A DNA stretch of 64,000 bases from CAVUPF01 sp963803755 (GTDB lineage Bacteria > Actinomycetota > Thermoleophilia > Solirubrobacterales > 70-9). The stretch covers positions 248,001 through 312,000 of the forward strand of contig CAWDNP010000003.1 of assembly GCA_963803755.1 (NCBI GenBank). The letters run 5' to 3'. Each line of letters starts with the position of its first letter. Position 1 is the first letter of the stretch. Both the position numbers and the translations under genes were made by a program. The notes beneath the pieces were generated by a model. That model saw only the letters and a program-made list of their open reading frames with translations. It had not been told where the DNA came from and made no database searches. Shown here in pieces: positions 36,396 through 44,703 of this stretch.

Positions 36396-37144
36396 ATGGC
36401 TGGCGTTGTATTTATCGCGTTCCTTGGGGGGTTGGTCGCCGGCAGCTTTGCCACCGCGGTGGCCCACCGCGTGCCGCTCGGGATCTCGATCGCAGGGCCC
36501 CGCTCGCGGTGCCCGGCCTGCGGAACTCAGATCGCCGCCTACGACAACGTCCCCCTGCTCTCCTGGACGCTGTTGCGGGGTCGGGCGCGCTGCTGCAGTG
36601 CTCGCATCTCTCCGTTCTACCCCTTGACCGAGCTGACCGTCGGCGCGCTGTTTGCCCTCACTGTGCTCGTCCATCGGCATGACTCCGCTTCGGCGATCGC
36701 GATCGACCTGGTCTTCGTGATGATGCTCGCTGCGATCACTCTCACCGACATCGAGGAGCGCATCATTCCCAACAAGATCTTGATCGCGGGTGCGGCTCTC
36801 TGCGTGGCGATCGCGGTGCCGACCGACCCGGGAGGAATGGTCGAGAGGGCAATCGCCGCGGCGGTTGCGGGCGGGCTGCTGTTTCTCGTGGTGCTCGCCT
36901 ATCCGGCGGGGATGGGCCTCGGCGACGTCAAGCTCGCGGCAGTTATGGGCCTCTTCTTCGGCGGGCCGTGGCACCCGCGATCCTTGTTGCGCTGTTGGCT
37001 GGCAGCATTGCCGGCATGGCTCTGATTGCCCGCCATGGCGCGCGCGCCCGCAAGATGGCGATCCCATTCGGTCCCTTCTTGGCGCTGGGCGGAGTGGTCG
37101 GGATGCTGGTTGGTAGCCCGCTGATCAATCTCTACCTGGGTTGA
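36396..37144 (+). pseudogene. pilD: Prepilin peptidase PilD, frameshift near the C-terminus
   Basis: Aspartic membrane protease that cleaves and methylates prepilins. Start ATG 36396 (MAGVVFIAFLGGLVAGSFAT); N-terminal domain with CPACGTQIAAYDNVPLLSW, then the catalytic Asp motifs TDIEERIIPN and GLGDVKLAAVMGLFFG. The frame breaks at 36961-36965; adding one base restores GRAVAPAILVALLAGSIAGM and a natural end GMLVGSPLINLYLG at 37144. The second zinc CxxC, usually CRxC, reads RCCSARIS, so that knuckle looks altered. Several membrane helices fit the family. An IS982 copy lies 70 bp downstream. Confidence 0.85.
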
Positions 37145-37216
37145 GCAGCCTTGGCCAGGATGAGGAGCACATGATCAAGGAAGTGACCTTTGACCGCCAT
37201 CTGCATGCGGCTGGCC

Positions 37217-38246
37217 TAGATGAGTGATTCCGTTCCGGCCCGGTCGCTGGGTCGGGACGAGGGTCTGTAGGAAGGGTGTCGAAGGTCGGCGTTGCTATTG
37301 CCAACGTCGACCATGGAGGTGGCCGCGTGACCGCCGATCTCGACACCCTCTTGATCGCACTTTACGTGTTCGCTGATGAAATCCTGCCGCGTCGTCCTCG
37401 CGCCCGGCGGCGCCCGAAGATCACTGACGCCGAGCTGGTCTGTCTCGCTGTCGCGCAGATCCTGCTTGGGATCACGAGCGAGCGGCACTTCTTGCGCTTC
37501 GCGATGACCAGGCTGGGGCACCTGTTCCCCTACCTGCCCAAGCAGCCCGGTTACAACAAACGGATGCGGGCGCTCGCACCGCAGATCGTCAGGCTGCTCA
37601 ACCTGATCGCGTTCTCCTCGCCCTCTTGGTACGACAAGATCCGCCTGCTCGACTCGACCCCGGTGCCCGTCGGCGCCTCGCGCGAAGCCGTCAAGCGTTC
37701 CGCCTTCGCCGGTCACGCCGCCTACGGCTACTGCGCCAGCCACAGCCGCTACTTCTGGGGCTTCCGCCTCTACCTGCTCTGCGCCTCCGACGGGATGCCG
37801 ATCGCGTTCGAACTCGCCCCCGCCAACGCCTCCGAGCGCGAGGTCGCGGCCGAGCTGCTCGCCCGCGTCGAGCTCGACGGCTACACCGTGATCGCCGATA
37901 AAGGCTTCGCCGGTGAAGACTTCGAAGCGCTGATGGCCGAGCTGCACGCGCTCTTCCTGCGCCCCGACCGCAAAGACGAACAGCGCCGCTTCGGCAAGCT
38001 CGGCGGCGTCCGGCAATGGATCGAATCGATCATCGACACGATCAAGGGCCAGCTCTCGCTCGAACAGCACGGCGCCCACACCATGCCCGGCCTGCAAACC
38101 CGAATCGCCCAACGCCTGCTCGCACTCGCCGCCGCTCTCTGGCACAACTGGCAGCTCTGGGAGGAAGGCGTGATCGATGCCCCTGGCCGCAGCCTGATCG
38201 CCTATGACCACTGAGCTGCTGTCCGCAACGGAATCAGTCATCTAGA
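37217..38246 (+). mobile_element. IS982-family insertion sequence
   Basis: One intact DDE transposase is flanked by inverted ends: left TAGATGAGTGATTCCGTTCC (from 37217) and, on the opposite strand at the right (to about 38246), TAGATGACTGATTCCGTTGC. Exact ends and target duplications could not be fixed by eye. It is the only element in the cluster with an undamaged transposase, hence probably the most recent arrival. Confidence 0.8.
37327..38214 (+). CDS. IS982-family transposase
   Basis: 295 residues from GTG 37327 (V/M-TADLDTLLIALYVFAD, the family start). DDE-type motifs: IRLLDSTPVPVG with the first Asp, GYTVIADKGFAGEDF with the second, and GGVRQWIESIIDTIKGQLSL with the Glu. Complete length for the family, no frameshift, so probably active. 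Confidence 0.9.
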   Translation: MTADLDTLLIALYVFADEILPRRPRARRRPKITDAELVCLAVAQILLGITSERHFLRFAMTRLGHLFPYLPKQPGYNKRMRALAPQIVRLLNLIAFSSPSWYDKIRLLDSTPVPVGASREAVKRSAFAGHAAYGYCASHSRYFWGFRLYLLCASDGMPIAFELAPANASEREVAAELLARVELDGYTVIADKGFAGEDFEALMAELHALFLRPDRKDEQRRFGKLGGVRQWIESIIDTIKGQLSLEQHGAHTMPGLQTRIAQRLLALAAALWHNWQLWEEGVIDAPGRSLIAYDH

Positions 38247-38761
38247 CCCCACCAATGTTGTCATCCAAGGCCGCGTGATTAGTAGTCGCTTCGCTTTCCC
38301 GGGCATCCTCCCAGGTCCTTCTCACCTCCTTTGGGGTGCGGTAGCCCAGCCCCGAATGGGTCGGTGGTGCTAAGCGTCAAGGTAGGCGGCGCGATCGCCG
38401 CCCCGGGCCTCGTCGAGCGTTCTCGAACTCCGAGCGCCAGATAAGCCGTTCCTTGAGCTTTGAGAACCATGACTCGATGAAGGCCTGGGACTCGGGATCG
38501 CGGTAGTCGCCGCGGCGGTGGGCGATCTCCAGCTCGGCCAGTCGGGCCCTGAAGCCGCGCGAGGCGTAGGCGGTGCCATTGTCTGTGCCGAGAGTCAGCT
38601 GACCCGGCTCGATCGCGTGCCTCGGCGCCTGCCTCGATAACGGCTTCGGCCTCCTGGCGGCGGCAGCGAACCTCAAGGCCCCAGGCGGCGATCTCCCTCG
38701 TGCAGCAGTCGACGATCGCGTTCAGGTAGCACCAGCCGTGCTCGGCGACCCAGATGCTCGT
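38242..38761 (-). pseudogene. IS3-family OrfB (integrase core), 3' exon part
   Basis: Reading from 38761 leftwards: TSIWVAEHGWCYLNAIVDCC, LTLGTDNGTAYASRGFR, YRDPESQAFIESWFSKLKER and, after frameshifts, TWEDARESEATTNHAA with a stop at 38242-38244. These are the DDE core and C-terminus of an IS3/IS150-type transposase. Its N-terminal part is at 40349-41019, separated by a group II intron. At least two indels break the frame. The 3' end abuts the IS982 right end. Confidence 0.75.
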
Positions 38762-38825
38762 GTAGGGGTCGGACCGGGGTGCGGTGCCGGGCTCTCACCC
38801 GGTCCGTTCCCCCGGTCCGCCCTCC

Positions 38826-38859
38826 GAACCGGACGTGCGCCTCTCAGCGCATCCGGCTC
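38826..38859 (-). ncRNA. Group II intron domain V
   Basis: The 34-nt minus-strand hairpin begins GAGCCGGAUGCG and ends CGCACGUCCGGUUC, the size and sequence pattern of bacterial group II domain V catalytic hairpins (typical GAGCCGUAUGCG ... CGCACGUACGGUUC) with a GAGA tetraloop. Compensating G/C changes keep the stem paired. Confidence 0.88.
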
Positions 38860-38873
38860 TCCACGGGTCATGC

Positions 38874-39798
38874 GGTGGTCTCGGCCGAGAGGGTCCAGGG
38901 CGTCGGGATCGTTGCGCCCCTGTAGCGGTAGCGGGTGACCGCGACCGTGAAGGCATGAACAAGGTGATCTCGCCGTCGGCGATCTGCCATCCAACAAGCA
39001 CCCGCGCGCAAACGAGGCGGGCGGAGTGCTGCGCGAGGGCCGGGCGCTCCTGCAGGGAAGCGCCGTCTGCGGGCGCTGCGGGCGCAAGCTCTCCGTCTAC
39101 TACGCCGAGCGCCACGGCTACAAACCAGACTATAATTGCCGCGGCTCCGAGCTGGCCAACGGGCGCAGCAAGTGGTGCGTGCGGGTCGGGGGCGCGCAGA
39201 TCGAAGCAGCGGTTGCCGACTCGCTGCCGGTGGCAGTGTGACGATGGCTCCAAGCACGCCTCGATGTCTGCCTCGAGCACCCACTCATAGGAGCGGGTGC
39301 CGAGGTAGTTGATCTCGGCGATCACGTCCTGCGCGCGCCGGAAGGGCCGAAATCCATAGGAGCACGGCTCGAAGTCCGCCTCGAATATGGGCTCCAGCAC
39401 AAGCTTAAGCGCCGCTTGGCAAACCCGGTCGCGGACGGTTGGGATGCCGAGCCGGCGCAACCTTCCGCCGGACTCGGAATCATCCGCTCCCTGACCGGCA
39501 GGGGCCGAAAAGCTCCTGCCCTCAGGTCCGCCCGCAACTCACCAAGAAGCGCTTCGGCTCCACGCCAGGCCTCGACGTCGCGGACGGTCTCGCCGTTCAC
39601 TCCGGCCGAGCGCGACCCGACGTTACCCCGGACCCGCTCCCACGCCAGCGTGAGAAAAGCCGGGTCCCAGACGAGGTTTGCCACATCATCGAACCGGCGA
39701 TCCTCGTCCTCGCCGGCCCACCGATGCAGCTTGGTCTGCATCTCCAGTACCCGCGCCTTGGCCTCTGCGGCGCTCGGCCACGGTGTGCCGGTATTCAC
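38874..39798 (-). pseudogene. ltrA: Group II intron-encoded reverse transcriptase, broken
   Basis: N-terminal part from ATG 39798: LVWDPAFLTLAWERVRGNVG, RPLPVRERMIP and, after a one-base break near 39470, LRRLGIPTVRDRVCQAALKLVLEPIFEADFEPCSYGFRP to YEWVLEADIEACLE (RT motifs 0-2). The catalytic YADD region, thumb and maturase parts are missing. A C-terminal scrap (VTRYRYRGATIPTPWTLSAE, stop near 38874) remains on the other side of an inserted serine-recombinase fragment. Non-functional. Confidence 0.75.
38990..39241 (+). pseudogene. Large serine recombinase fragment (zinc beta-ribbon domain)
   Basis: Plus-strand frame reads GVLREGRALLQGSAVCGRCG, then KPDYNCRGSELANGRSKWC and GGAQIEAAVADSLP, the recombinase zinc beta-ribbon domain of large serine integrases/resolvases. 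Only this domain is present; the catalytic N-terminus is absent. It is embedded, opposite in strand, within the intron reverse transcriptase. Left boundary approximate. Confidence 0.65.
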
Positions 39799-40348
39799 CG
39801 GCAGCCTCCTGGTCTTGCAGCACTCTCACTGCGGACCCGCTGCCCGCCTTCGCCATGTGGACGGCTTTCCCGTCCTCGGACTACTACGCGGGCTCCGCCT
39901 CCCCGGCGCATCAACAGACGACGTGCCTGCCCGACCACCGACGCGAGGCTGGTGGGGCGGGCGGCGCCGGGCGGTTCCCACGTCCGCTGAACCGCTTGAC
40001 GGAGGAGATGTCCAGCTATGCCCCTGCGGCATCGCCACGCCTACGCCGCAGACCTTCGGCGTGGCCTCCGCGGCCGACGACATGAAAACGACCGCGAAGT
40101 TGCCCGCCACCATCAGCGAGCACGCACCGCTACCCAGCCCAGATCCGCCAGGTTGGAGCTGGTGGACACACTTGAGGGGGTTCAGGCGCTGGTTTCTTAC
40201 GTACACCTCCCGGCGTTGTCGGGGCTGCTGTCCACCCTCACCTGCGCCTCCAAGGTCGGGCTGCTCCCAGCTTCACTCGGCCCGCTGCGACGGGCCAATG
40301 GCAGTTCCTTTCATCACCGCACGGTTTCAGTGGCGCCTCGTGGCGCTC

Positions 40349-41019
40349 GATGTCCATGTGCCAGAGCTGCTCGGGGCGCTCACCCGGAAGTGGCCGGGGC
40401 GCCACCGGCGTTCTCGAGGGGCGGCGCTGCAGCAGGCGCTCGGCTCGCATCACCCGCTGGGCCCGCTTGCGGGAGATCGGCCGTTCTCCCTGGCGGCTGG
40501 TAAGGGCCGCGACCATGCGGGTGCCGTCGGTCGGGTTGACCCTGGCGAGCTCGACGATCGCCCGATCGACGGTCCCCTGTCGCCGGCCGCGGGCCCGGGA
40601 CGGGTCCTCGGCTTGGGGGTTCGGTAGATTGCCTGCCGGGAGATCTTCATCACGCGCGCCACGACGGCGACCTTGCGACTTTTGGCCACTAGCCGGCGGG
40701 ACCGGGCGACGCGCTCTCTCACTCCCAGCCCCGCAATGCTTCCCCCGCGATCTTCAGCTCGTGGGTCTTTTGCCCAAGGCTGCGCTTCAGCTCGCGGATG
40801 CGTTCCGCCATCTCCCTCTCTCCCTGGCGCTCGTCTTTGCGGGCCAGGGCGAGGCGGCCGCCCTCCAGCAGCTTGTCGCGCCAGGCGTAGTAGAGGGTCT
40901 CGGCGATCTTGTGCTCGCGGCAGACGTCCCTTGACGGTCCGCTCGCCGCGTAGCCCTGCCAGCACGATCTCCAGCTCCTGGGAGGCCGTGAACTTGCGGT
41001 ACTTGCGTTGCTCTGCCAA
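40349..41019 (-). pseudogene. IS3-family OrfA and N-terminal OrfB, 5' exon part
   Basis: Minus strand from 41019: MAEQRKYRKFTASQELEIVL is an IS3 OrfA helix-turn-helix start. It loses frame after about 30 residues. OrfB remnants follow (SRRLVAKSRKVAVVARVMKI, RKRAQRVMRAERLLQRR) and end in RPEQLWHMDI at 40349, where the group II intron begins. Multiple indels. Together with 38242-38761 this makes one IS3 element. Confidence 0.72.
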
Positions 41020-41165
41020 CTCGATCTCCTTTGGGTCGAGCGGCCATCCTGCGTGGCGCCCGAGCGATCTACGTCAGGCGGGTGTCAACGCGGGGGTGGG
41101 GTCCAGGCCAGGCCCCAGACTCGTCGGAAGAGCACCAACTCAAACCGACGAAAGGAAGCACCACG

Positions 41166-42010
41166 ATGGCCGAGAGCCAGAGCATGACGACCCCCGAGGA
41201 CCTCGTCAAGGCCCTGATCGAAGAGCACGCCGACTTCCTGCGCGAGGCGGTGGCGATCGTCGCCGCCCAGATCATGGAGGCCGAGATCTCAGGCGAGATC
41301 GTCGCCGCTCGCGGCGTGGTTTCACCTGAGCGCTCAACCCACCGAAACGGCTACCGCCAAAGGCTCTGGGAGACCAGGGTCGGGGAGATCGGGCTGGCGC
41401 TGCCGCGTAAGCGCTCGGGAGCCGCCTACATCCCCTTCTTCCTTGAGCCGCGCCGCCCCTGCGAGCAGGCGATCGTCTCGGTCGTCATGGAGGCCTACGT
41501 AAACGAGGTCTCCACCTGCAAGGTCGACCGCTTGGTCGAGCAGCTGGGGATCGCCTCGATGAGCAAGGACCGCGTCTCGGCCCTGTGCCGCGATCTCGAC
41601 GAGCGCGGGTCGGCGCCTTTCGCAACCGTCCCCTGGAAGGCGCCTTCCCCTACCTCTGGTTAGACGCCAAGCACCTGAAGGTCAGGGATCGCGGCTCGGT
41701 GCGCTCCAAGGCGGCGGTGATCGCCTACGCCGTGCACGAGACCGGGCGCCGGGAGGTGATCGGGATCGAGATCGGCGAGACCGAGTCGGAGGCCTTCTGG
41801 GTGGAGTTCCTGCGCGATCTGGTTGCCAGGGGCCTGGCGGGGGTGCGGCTGGCGGTCTCTGATGAGCACCAGGGCTTAAAGGCGGCGATCTGCCGCATCC
41901 CCGCCTGCCCCTGGCAGCGCTGCACTTCGCGCGAAACATGCACGGCCACTGCCGTCGCGATGAGCGCGGGGCTTGTCTCCGCCGCCCTTGCGCGAGATCT
42001 TCCGGGGTAA
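41166..42010 (+). pseudogene. IS256-family transposase, frameshifted and 3'-truncated
   Basis: Start ATG 41166 with AAAGGAAG upstream. MTTPEDLVKALIEEHADFLR, STHRNGYRQRLWETRVGEI, and, after a frameshift near 41615, GAFPYLWLDAKHLKVRDRG (first catalytic Asp), VIGIEIGETESEAFWVEFLR, GVRLAVSDEHQGLKAAI (second Asp), PWQRCT. A small deletion follows and the remaining third, including the catalytic Glu, is missing. The truncation coincides with the start of the inverted pilin repeat at 42011. Confidence 0.83.
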
Positions 42011-42543
42011 TAACTAGCCGTTTTTCCAGTTGCCACCTGTCGGACAACCGCCATGACCTGCAAGCGTGCAGGTGAACGTACTTTCACCTTCCTTGTTTTT
42101 GATCGTGAATTTGTTGCCGTTGCTCGATTCCGAGAACGACTTCGAATTCAGTCGGTTCCGCCTTCGGGATTGTGATGGTCGCACTCTTCAGCACCGGTTC
42201 GATGGCCTGGAGCTTGAGAGGAGTAGCTTCCTTGAAGCTGCCATTGTTTTCGGTCGAGTACGTTCTCAATCGCGACCTCGGCACTGTTGGCGTAGGCCTT
42301 CGCCCTTGCGTCACTTGCCTTTTCGCGCTGATTGAAGAACGCAGGCAGCGCGATTGCCGCCAGGATGCCCATGATGAGCATCACTACGAGAAGCTCGATC
42401 AGCGTGAAGCCGGCCTCGCTCTCGCCGTTGAGCCGGGCACCAACCTTGGCCCGGAGAGTCTGGAGAAACATTAGGTACCTCCAATGGTCCTATCGTTTGC
42501 GCCAGAGCCCCGTCGCGTAAAGCCACGTGGTGTCCTTTGACCC
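42011..42543 (-). repeat. Inverted repeat, copy 2 (pilA2 leader end and gene)
   Basis: Minus-strand counterpart of 35378-35909. The shared block starts at GGGTC of the leader (42543) and ends at TAGTTA after the stop (42011). It differs from copy 1 by an extra T near 42136 and a patch encoding FTIKNKEG instead of FAIYQKEG. Confidence 0.93.
42014..42471 (-). pseudogene. pilA: Type IV major pilin, copy 2, with two frameshifts
   Basis: Same leader peptide and N-terminal helix as pilA1 (GFTLIELLVVMLIMGILAA). It carries the same extra A (42263-42264 on the plus strand) and a second extra base, T, near 42136. With both removed the protein is 151 residues and ends like pilA1 except for FTIKNKEGES, which looks like the more usual pilin pattern. 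Stop 42014-42016. It points opposite to pilA1 and lies downstream of pilM-N-O on the same strand. Confidence 0.8.
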
Positions 42544-42605
42544 GATGGAGACACGAGGGCTTTGCGCCCCCCAACCCGATGGCGGGACTTCGTCTTGCAC
42601 CGAAA
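42541..42605 (-). promoter_or_regulatory. Structured leader of pilA2, a shortened relative of the pilA1 riboswitch
   Basis: On the minus strand UUCGGUG (within 42598-42605) pairs with CAUCGGG (42541-42547), matching the position of P1 of pilA1 but with different bases that still pair. GGUGCAAGA and GGGCGCAA are kept as in copy 1. The GGCAAACC block and the second arm are missing; instead there are CCCG-CCAU-CGGG and GGGC-GCAAA-GCCC hairpins. It may be a degraded or altered-specificity aptamer; ligand unknown. Confidence 0.5.
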
Positions 42606-42630
42606 CGCTGGCGGATTCTTCACTCACTCT

Positions 42631-42657
42631 CCATCGGCAATCGCCTTATTTTCTTTA
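42631..42657 (-). promoter_or_regulatory. Sigma-28-like promoter of pilA2
   Basis: On the minus strand TAAA (42657-42654), 15 bp, GCCGATGG (42638-42631) matches TAAA-N15-GCCGATAA at 10 of 12 positions. It is 25 bp from the leader outer stem, the same as for pilA1, although the bases between differ almost completely apart from the last GCCAGCG. Confidence 0.5.
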
Positions 42658-42978
42658 GATCTAAATTTGGGTGCATATCGCTAGAATCTTGAGTACATAT
42701 AGCGAGATTGCTCGGGGGGAGTCCGCTCGCTGATCGGGATCCCGGTGTCCACCGTCAGGCTCACACGACACAAGCCTGTCGGTCCGCTCTGAGCTTGAAC
42801 GGGTGCTCGCGTCCGTCGAGGCATCGGCGATGAACTCGGAGGCAACTGTCAGAGATACCCCCTGGGAGTGACGAACTCGTCGTAGCCGGTATGGCCCTGC
42901 GTATAGGAGTCCGCGGAAGCACACCGTCAGAGGGCGACGACGACTCGCAGAATGCAGCACCACTTCTCAACGTCAGGC
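42658..42978. other. Intergenic region between pilA2 promoter and the pilP-position gene
   Basis: About 320 bp. No gene is convincing here; open frames on the minus strand have no ribosome site and no recognisable content. The part near 42640-42690 is AT-rich and belongs to the pilA2 promoter region. Confidence 0.5.
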
Positions 42979-43869
42979 TCAGTTGCCGTGCTTGTGAGAG
43001 CCGAGGGGGGCAAGATGGAGCTTTTTGGTCACGACGAGATGGACTTTCAGCAGTTCGATTCTGAAAGTACGATCTTGAGAGCCGTAGACGAATGTCTCTG
43101 GTTTGCCTGGTTCCAGCGCTAGCAGCTGGCAGGTCTGTGAACCGAGAACGCAGATCCCTTCACCGAAGGAGCTTACGCTGGAGGACACTAATAGCAGCGC
43201 CTTTTTGCCGTCCTTGGTGACGCCCATGAAGATGACTGCCGGCTTCGTGCGGCTGGGCAGGACGGTCAGCTCCGGGAGGTTGCGGCGAACCTGCGACTCA
43301 CTCTTGCTAGTCGATGCCTTGCCGTTCTTCGATCCGACCGTAACCACCCGCACGTCGATCGCGTAGGAGAAGAAGGTCAGGTGGCGAGTGACGTGGGTCA
43401 CTTCGCTGGTTGTCTGGGGTGAGGTCACGGGTGCGGATGAGGTCCCAGGTGACGACCCGGAGGTGCTCGATTCGCTCGAACTACCACCTCCGCTGCTCGT
43501 CGTGGAGGAGCCCCCGGCGGACGTCGATTCGGCGTTGGGGTACTGCTGCTGGAAGGGATCCTTTGCACGCAGGTAGCTGAGCCTTCGATGGTAGGAATGC
43601 AGGCCTTGGGTGGTTTTGGCCACCACGAGCTCGCCGGAGTGGCTCCTCGAAGTGCTCGAGACCGCAAGGGCGGCGACAGCGCCGGGGCGGGGACTCCCCG
43701 ACCCGGAGGACTGGCTCAGCGCGATCGGCACCGCGACGATCGCCACGACCAGGACTGCGACCAGGGGGAGCAAGTGGCGTTCGCGCAGATCGTAGAACAG
43801 GTCAAGGAGCGCGTCGGGGACCTTCGGCTCCGGGAGCTTGATATCTGGGCCTTTCTTGAGCATGTTCAT
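42979..43869 (-). CDS. Pilus inner-membrane protein in the PilP position
   Basis: 296 residues: short cytoplasmic segment, one TM helix (about 34-52, LLPLVAVLVVAIVAVPIAL), Ser/Gly/Thr-rich linker at about 115-150, then a beta-rich extracytoplasmic domain (ICVLGSQTCQLLALEPGKPE). No match to proteobacterial PilP is visible, but it overlaps pilO by 4 bp and occupies the slot PilP has after pilM-N-O. It probably pairs with PilN/PilO in the alignment complex; this is inferred from context. Confidence 0.7.
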   Translation of the reverse strand: MNMLKKGPDIKLPEPKVPDALLDLFYDLRERHLLPLVAVLVVAIVAVPIALSQSSGSGSPRPGAVAALAVSSTSRSHSGELVVAKTTQGLHSYHRRLSYLRAKDPFQQQYPNAESTSAGGSSTTSSGGGSSSESSTSGSSPGTSSAPVTSPQTTSEVTHVTRHLTFFSYAIDVRVVTVGSKNGKASTSKSESQVRRNLPELTVLPSRTKPAVIFMGVTKDGKKALLLVSSSVSSFGEGICVLGSQTCQLLALEPGKPETFVYGSQDRTFRIELLKVHLVVTKKLHLAPLGSHKHGN

Positions 43870-44702
43870 TTCGAGTTGGAAACGGTTGTGGACGCCGCGG
43901 TAGAGGATTCGCCCGGGGACGTGGTCGCTGCCGTCGGGGTTGCGGTTGAGGGGGCGGTTGGAGTGGCGCCCGCTGTGACGCCCTGGCTGGGTGGGGTGAG
44001 GTAGGTCGTGACCGAAAAGGTTGCTTCAAGATCGGAAGAACCCTTACTTGCTTCGGGTGCGTTAAGCGCGAACCCATTGAGCGTCACCAAGCGCCCGTCG
44101 ACGGCTACATGCCCGCGGCCGGTGTGGACTAGCGAGTCGATCCTTCTGATGAAGTCGGCGACATGGGAGAAGTTGCCGTTGAACGCGAGTTCGTAGGGCA
44201 TTACGGCGAGACCGGCCGGACCGATCGTCGCACCCAGGGGCAGCAGCGAGGCGGCGACCTCAGTTGCCGGCACCGTTGCCGCAGTCGTCACGCCCGTGGA
44301 GGAGCCGCTTGATGGCGCCGCGGTGGTGGCCGTCGCTGTCGAAGCCGCTGGTGCCGCGGTGCTGCTACCCGCAGTTGCCGCGAGCTGGAAGGTGTTAAAC
44401 CTCACTTGCGTGCTCTGGGAGATCTGGCTCAGTTCGAACAGGAGCGATGAGGTGTCGTCGGTGGGCGGGACTGCCTTTCCCAAGACCACGATTTGCTGAT
44501 AGTCAGTAGGGAACTGACGCCGCGCCGCGATGGCCTGAGTAGCTTTGGTTTGTGATTCGGCCAGCGAGCTATGTAGGTCGTTTACTTGTCCGCCGAGAGA
44601 GCTGGCTTCCTGGCGCTTGGGACCGAGGATTAGCAGCCAGAAGCCGACGGCGAGCACGGTTACCACGAGCATCGAGACGATCAGGCGGTTGGTGGCCTTC
44701 AT
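43866..44702 (-). CDS. pilO: PilO-like pilus alignment-complex protein
   Basis: 278 residues from ATG 44702, one base after the pilN stop; a longer reading would run antisense-like into pilN. One TM helix (about 8-26, LIVSMLVVTVLAVGFWLLIL), a coiled coil (QVNDLHSSLAESQTKATQAI), a Ser/Thr/Ala-rich insert and a ferredoxin-like PilO domain (FNGNFSHVADFIRRIDSLVH). The Ser/Thr-rich tail is typical of extracytoplasmic proteins of this group. Confidence 0.83.
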   Translation of the reverse strand: MKATNRLIVSMLVVTVLAVGFWLLILGPKRQEASSLGGQVNDLHSSLAESQTKATQAIAARRQFPTDYQQIVVLGKAVPPTDDTSSLLFELSQISQSTQVRFNTFQLAATAGSSTAAPAASTATATTAAPSSGSSTGVTTAATVPATEVAASLLPLGATIGPAGLAVMPYELAFNGNFSHVADFIRRIDSLVHTGRGHVAVDGRLVTLNGFALNAPEASKGSSDLEATFSVTTYLTPPSQGVTAGATPTAPSTATPTAATTSPGESSTAASTTVSNSK

Positions 44703-44703
44703 C

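Larger units (their letters stand above)
38762..40348 (-). mobile_element. Group II intron inside the IS3 transposase gene
   Basis: On the minus strand the intron runs from GAGCGCC at 40348 (consensus GUGCG, so U2 appears changed to A) to the 3' end CCCCTAC at 38762. Joining the flanks gives HMDI|TSIWVAEHGW, exactly the continuous IS3 transposase sequence, which fixes both ends. A canonical domain V lies at 38826-38859, and remnants of the intron-encoded reverse transcriptase are inside. The intron is about 1.59 kb, shorter than normal, and is rearranged, so it is probably dead. Confidence 0.8.

Noticed and set aside
37145..37216. Possible start of a gene (MIKEVTFDRHLHAAG) between pilD and IS982
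   Set aside because: Only about 15 codons remain before the IS end and no matching continuation was found after the IS.
42661..42963. Minus-strand 100-codon ORF upstream of pilA2
   Set aside because: Ser/Arg-rich, no ribosome site, and its end overlaps the pilA2 promoter box.
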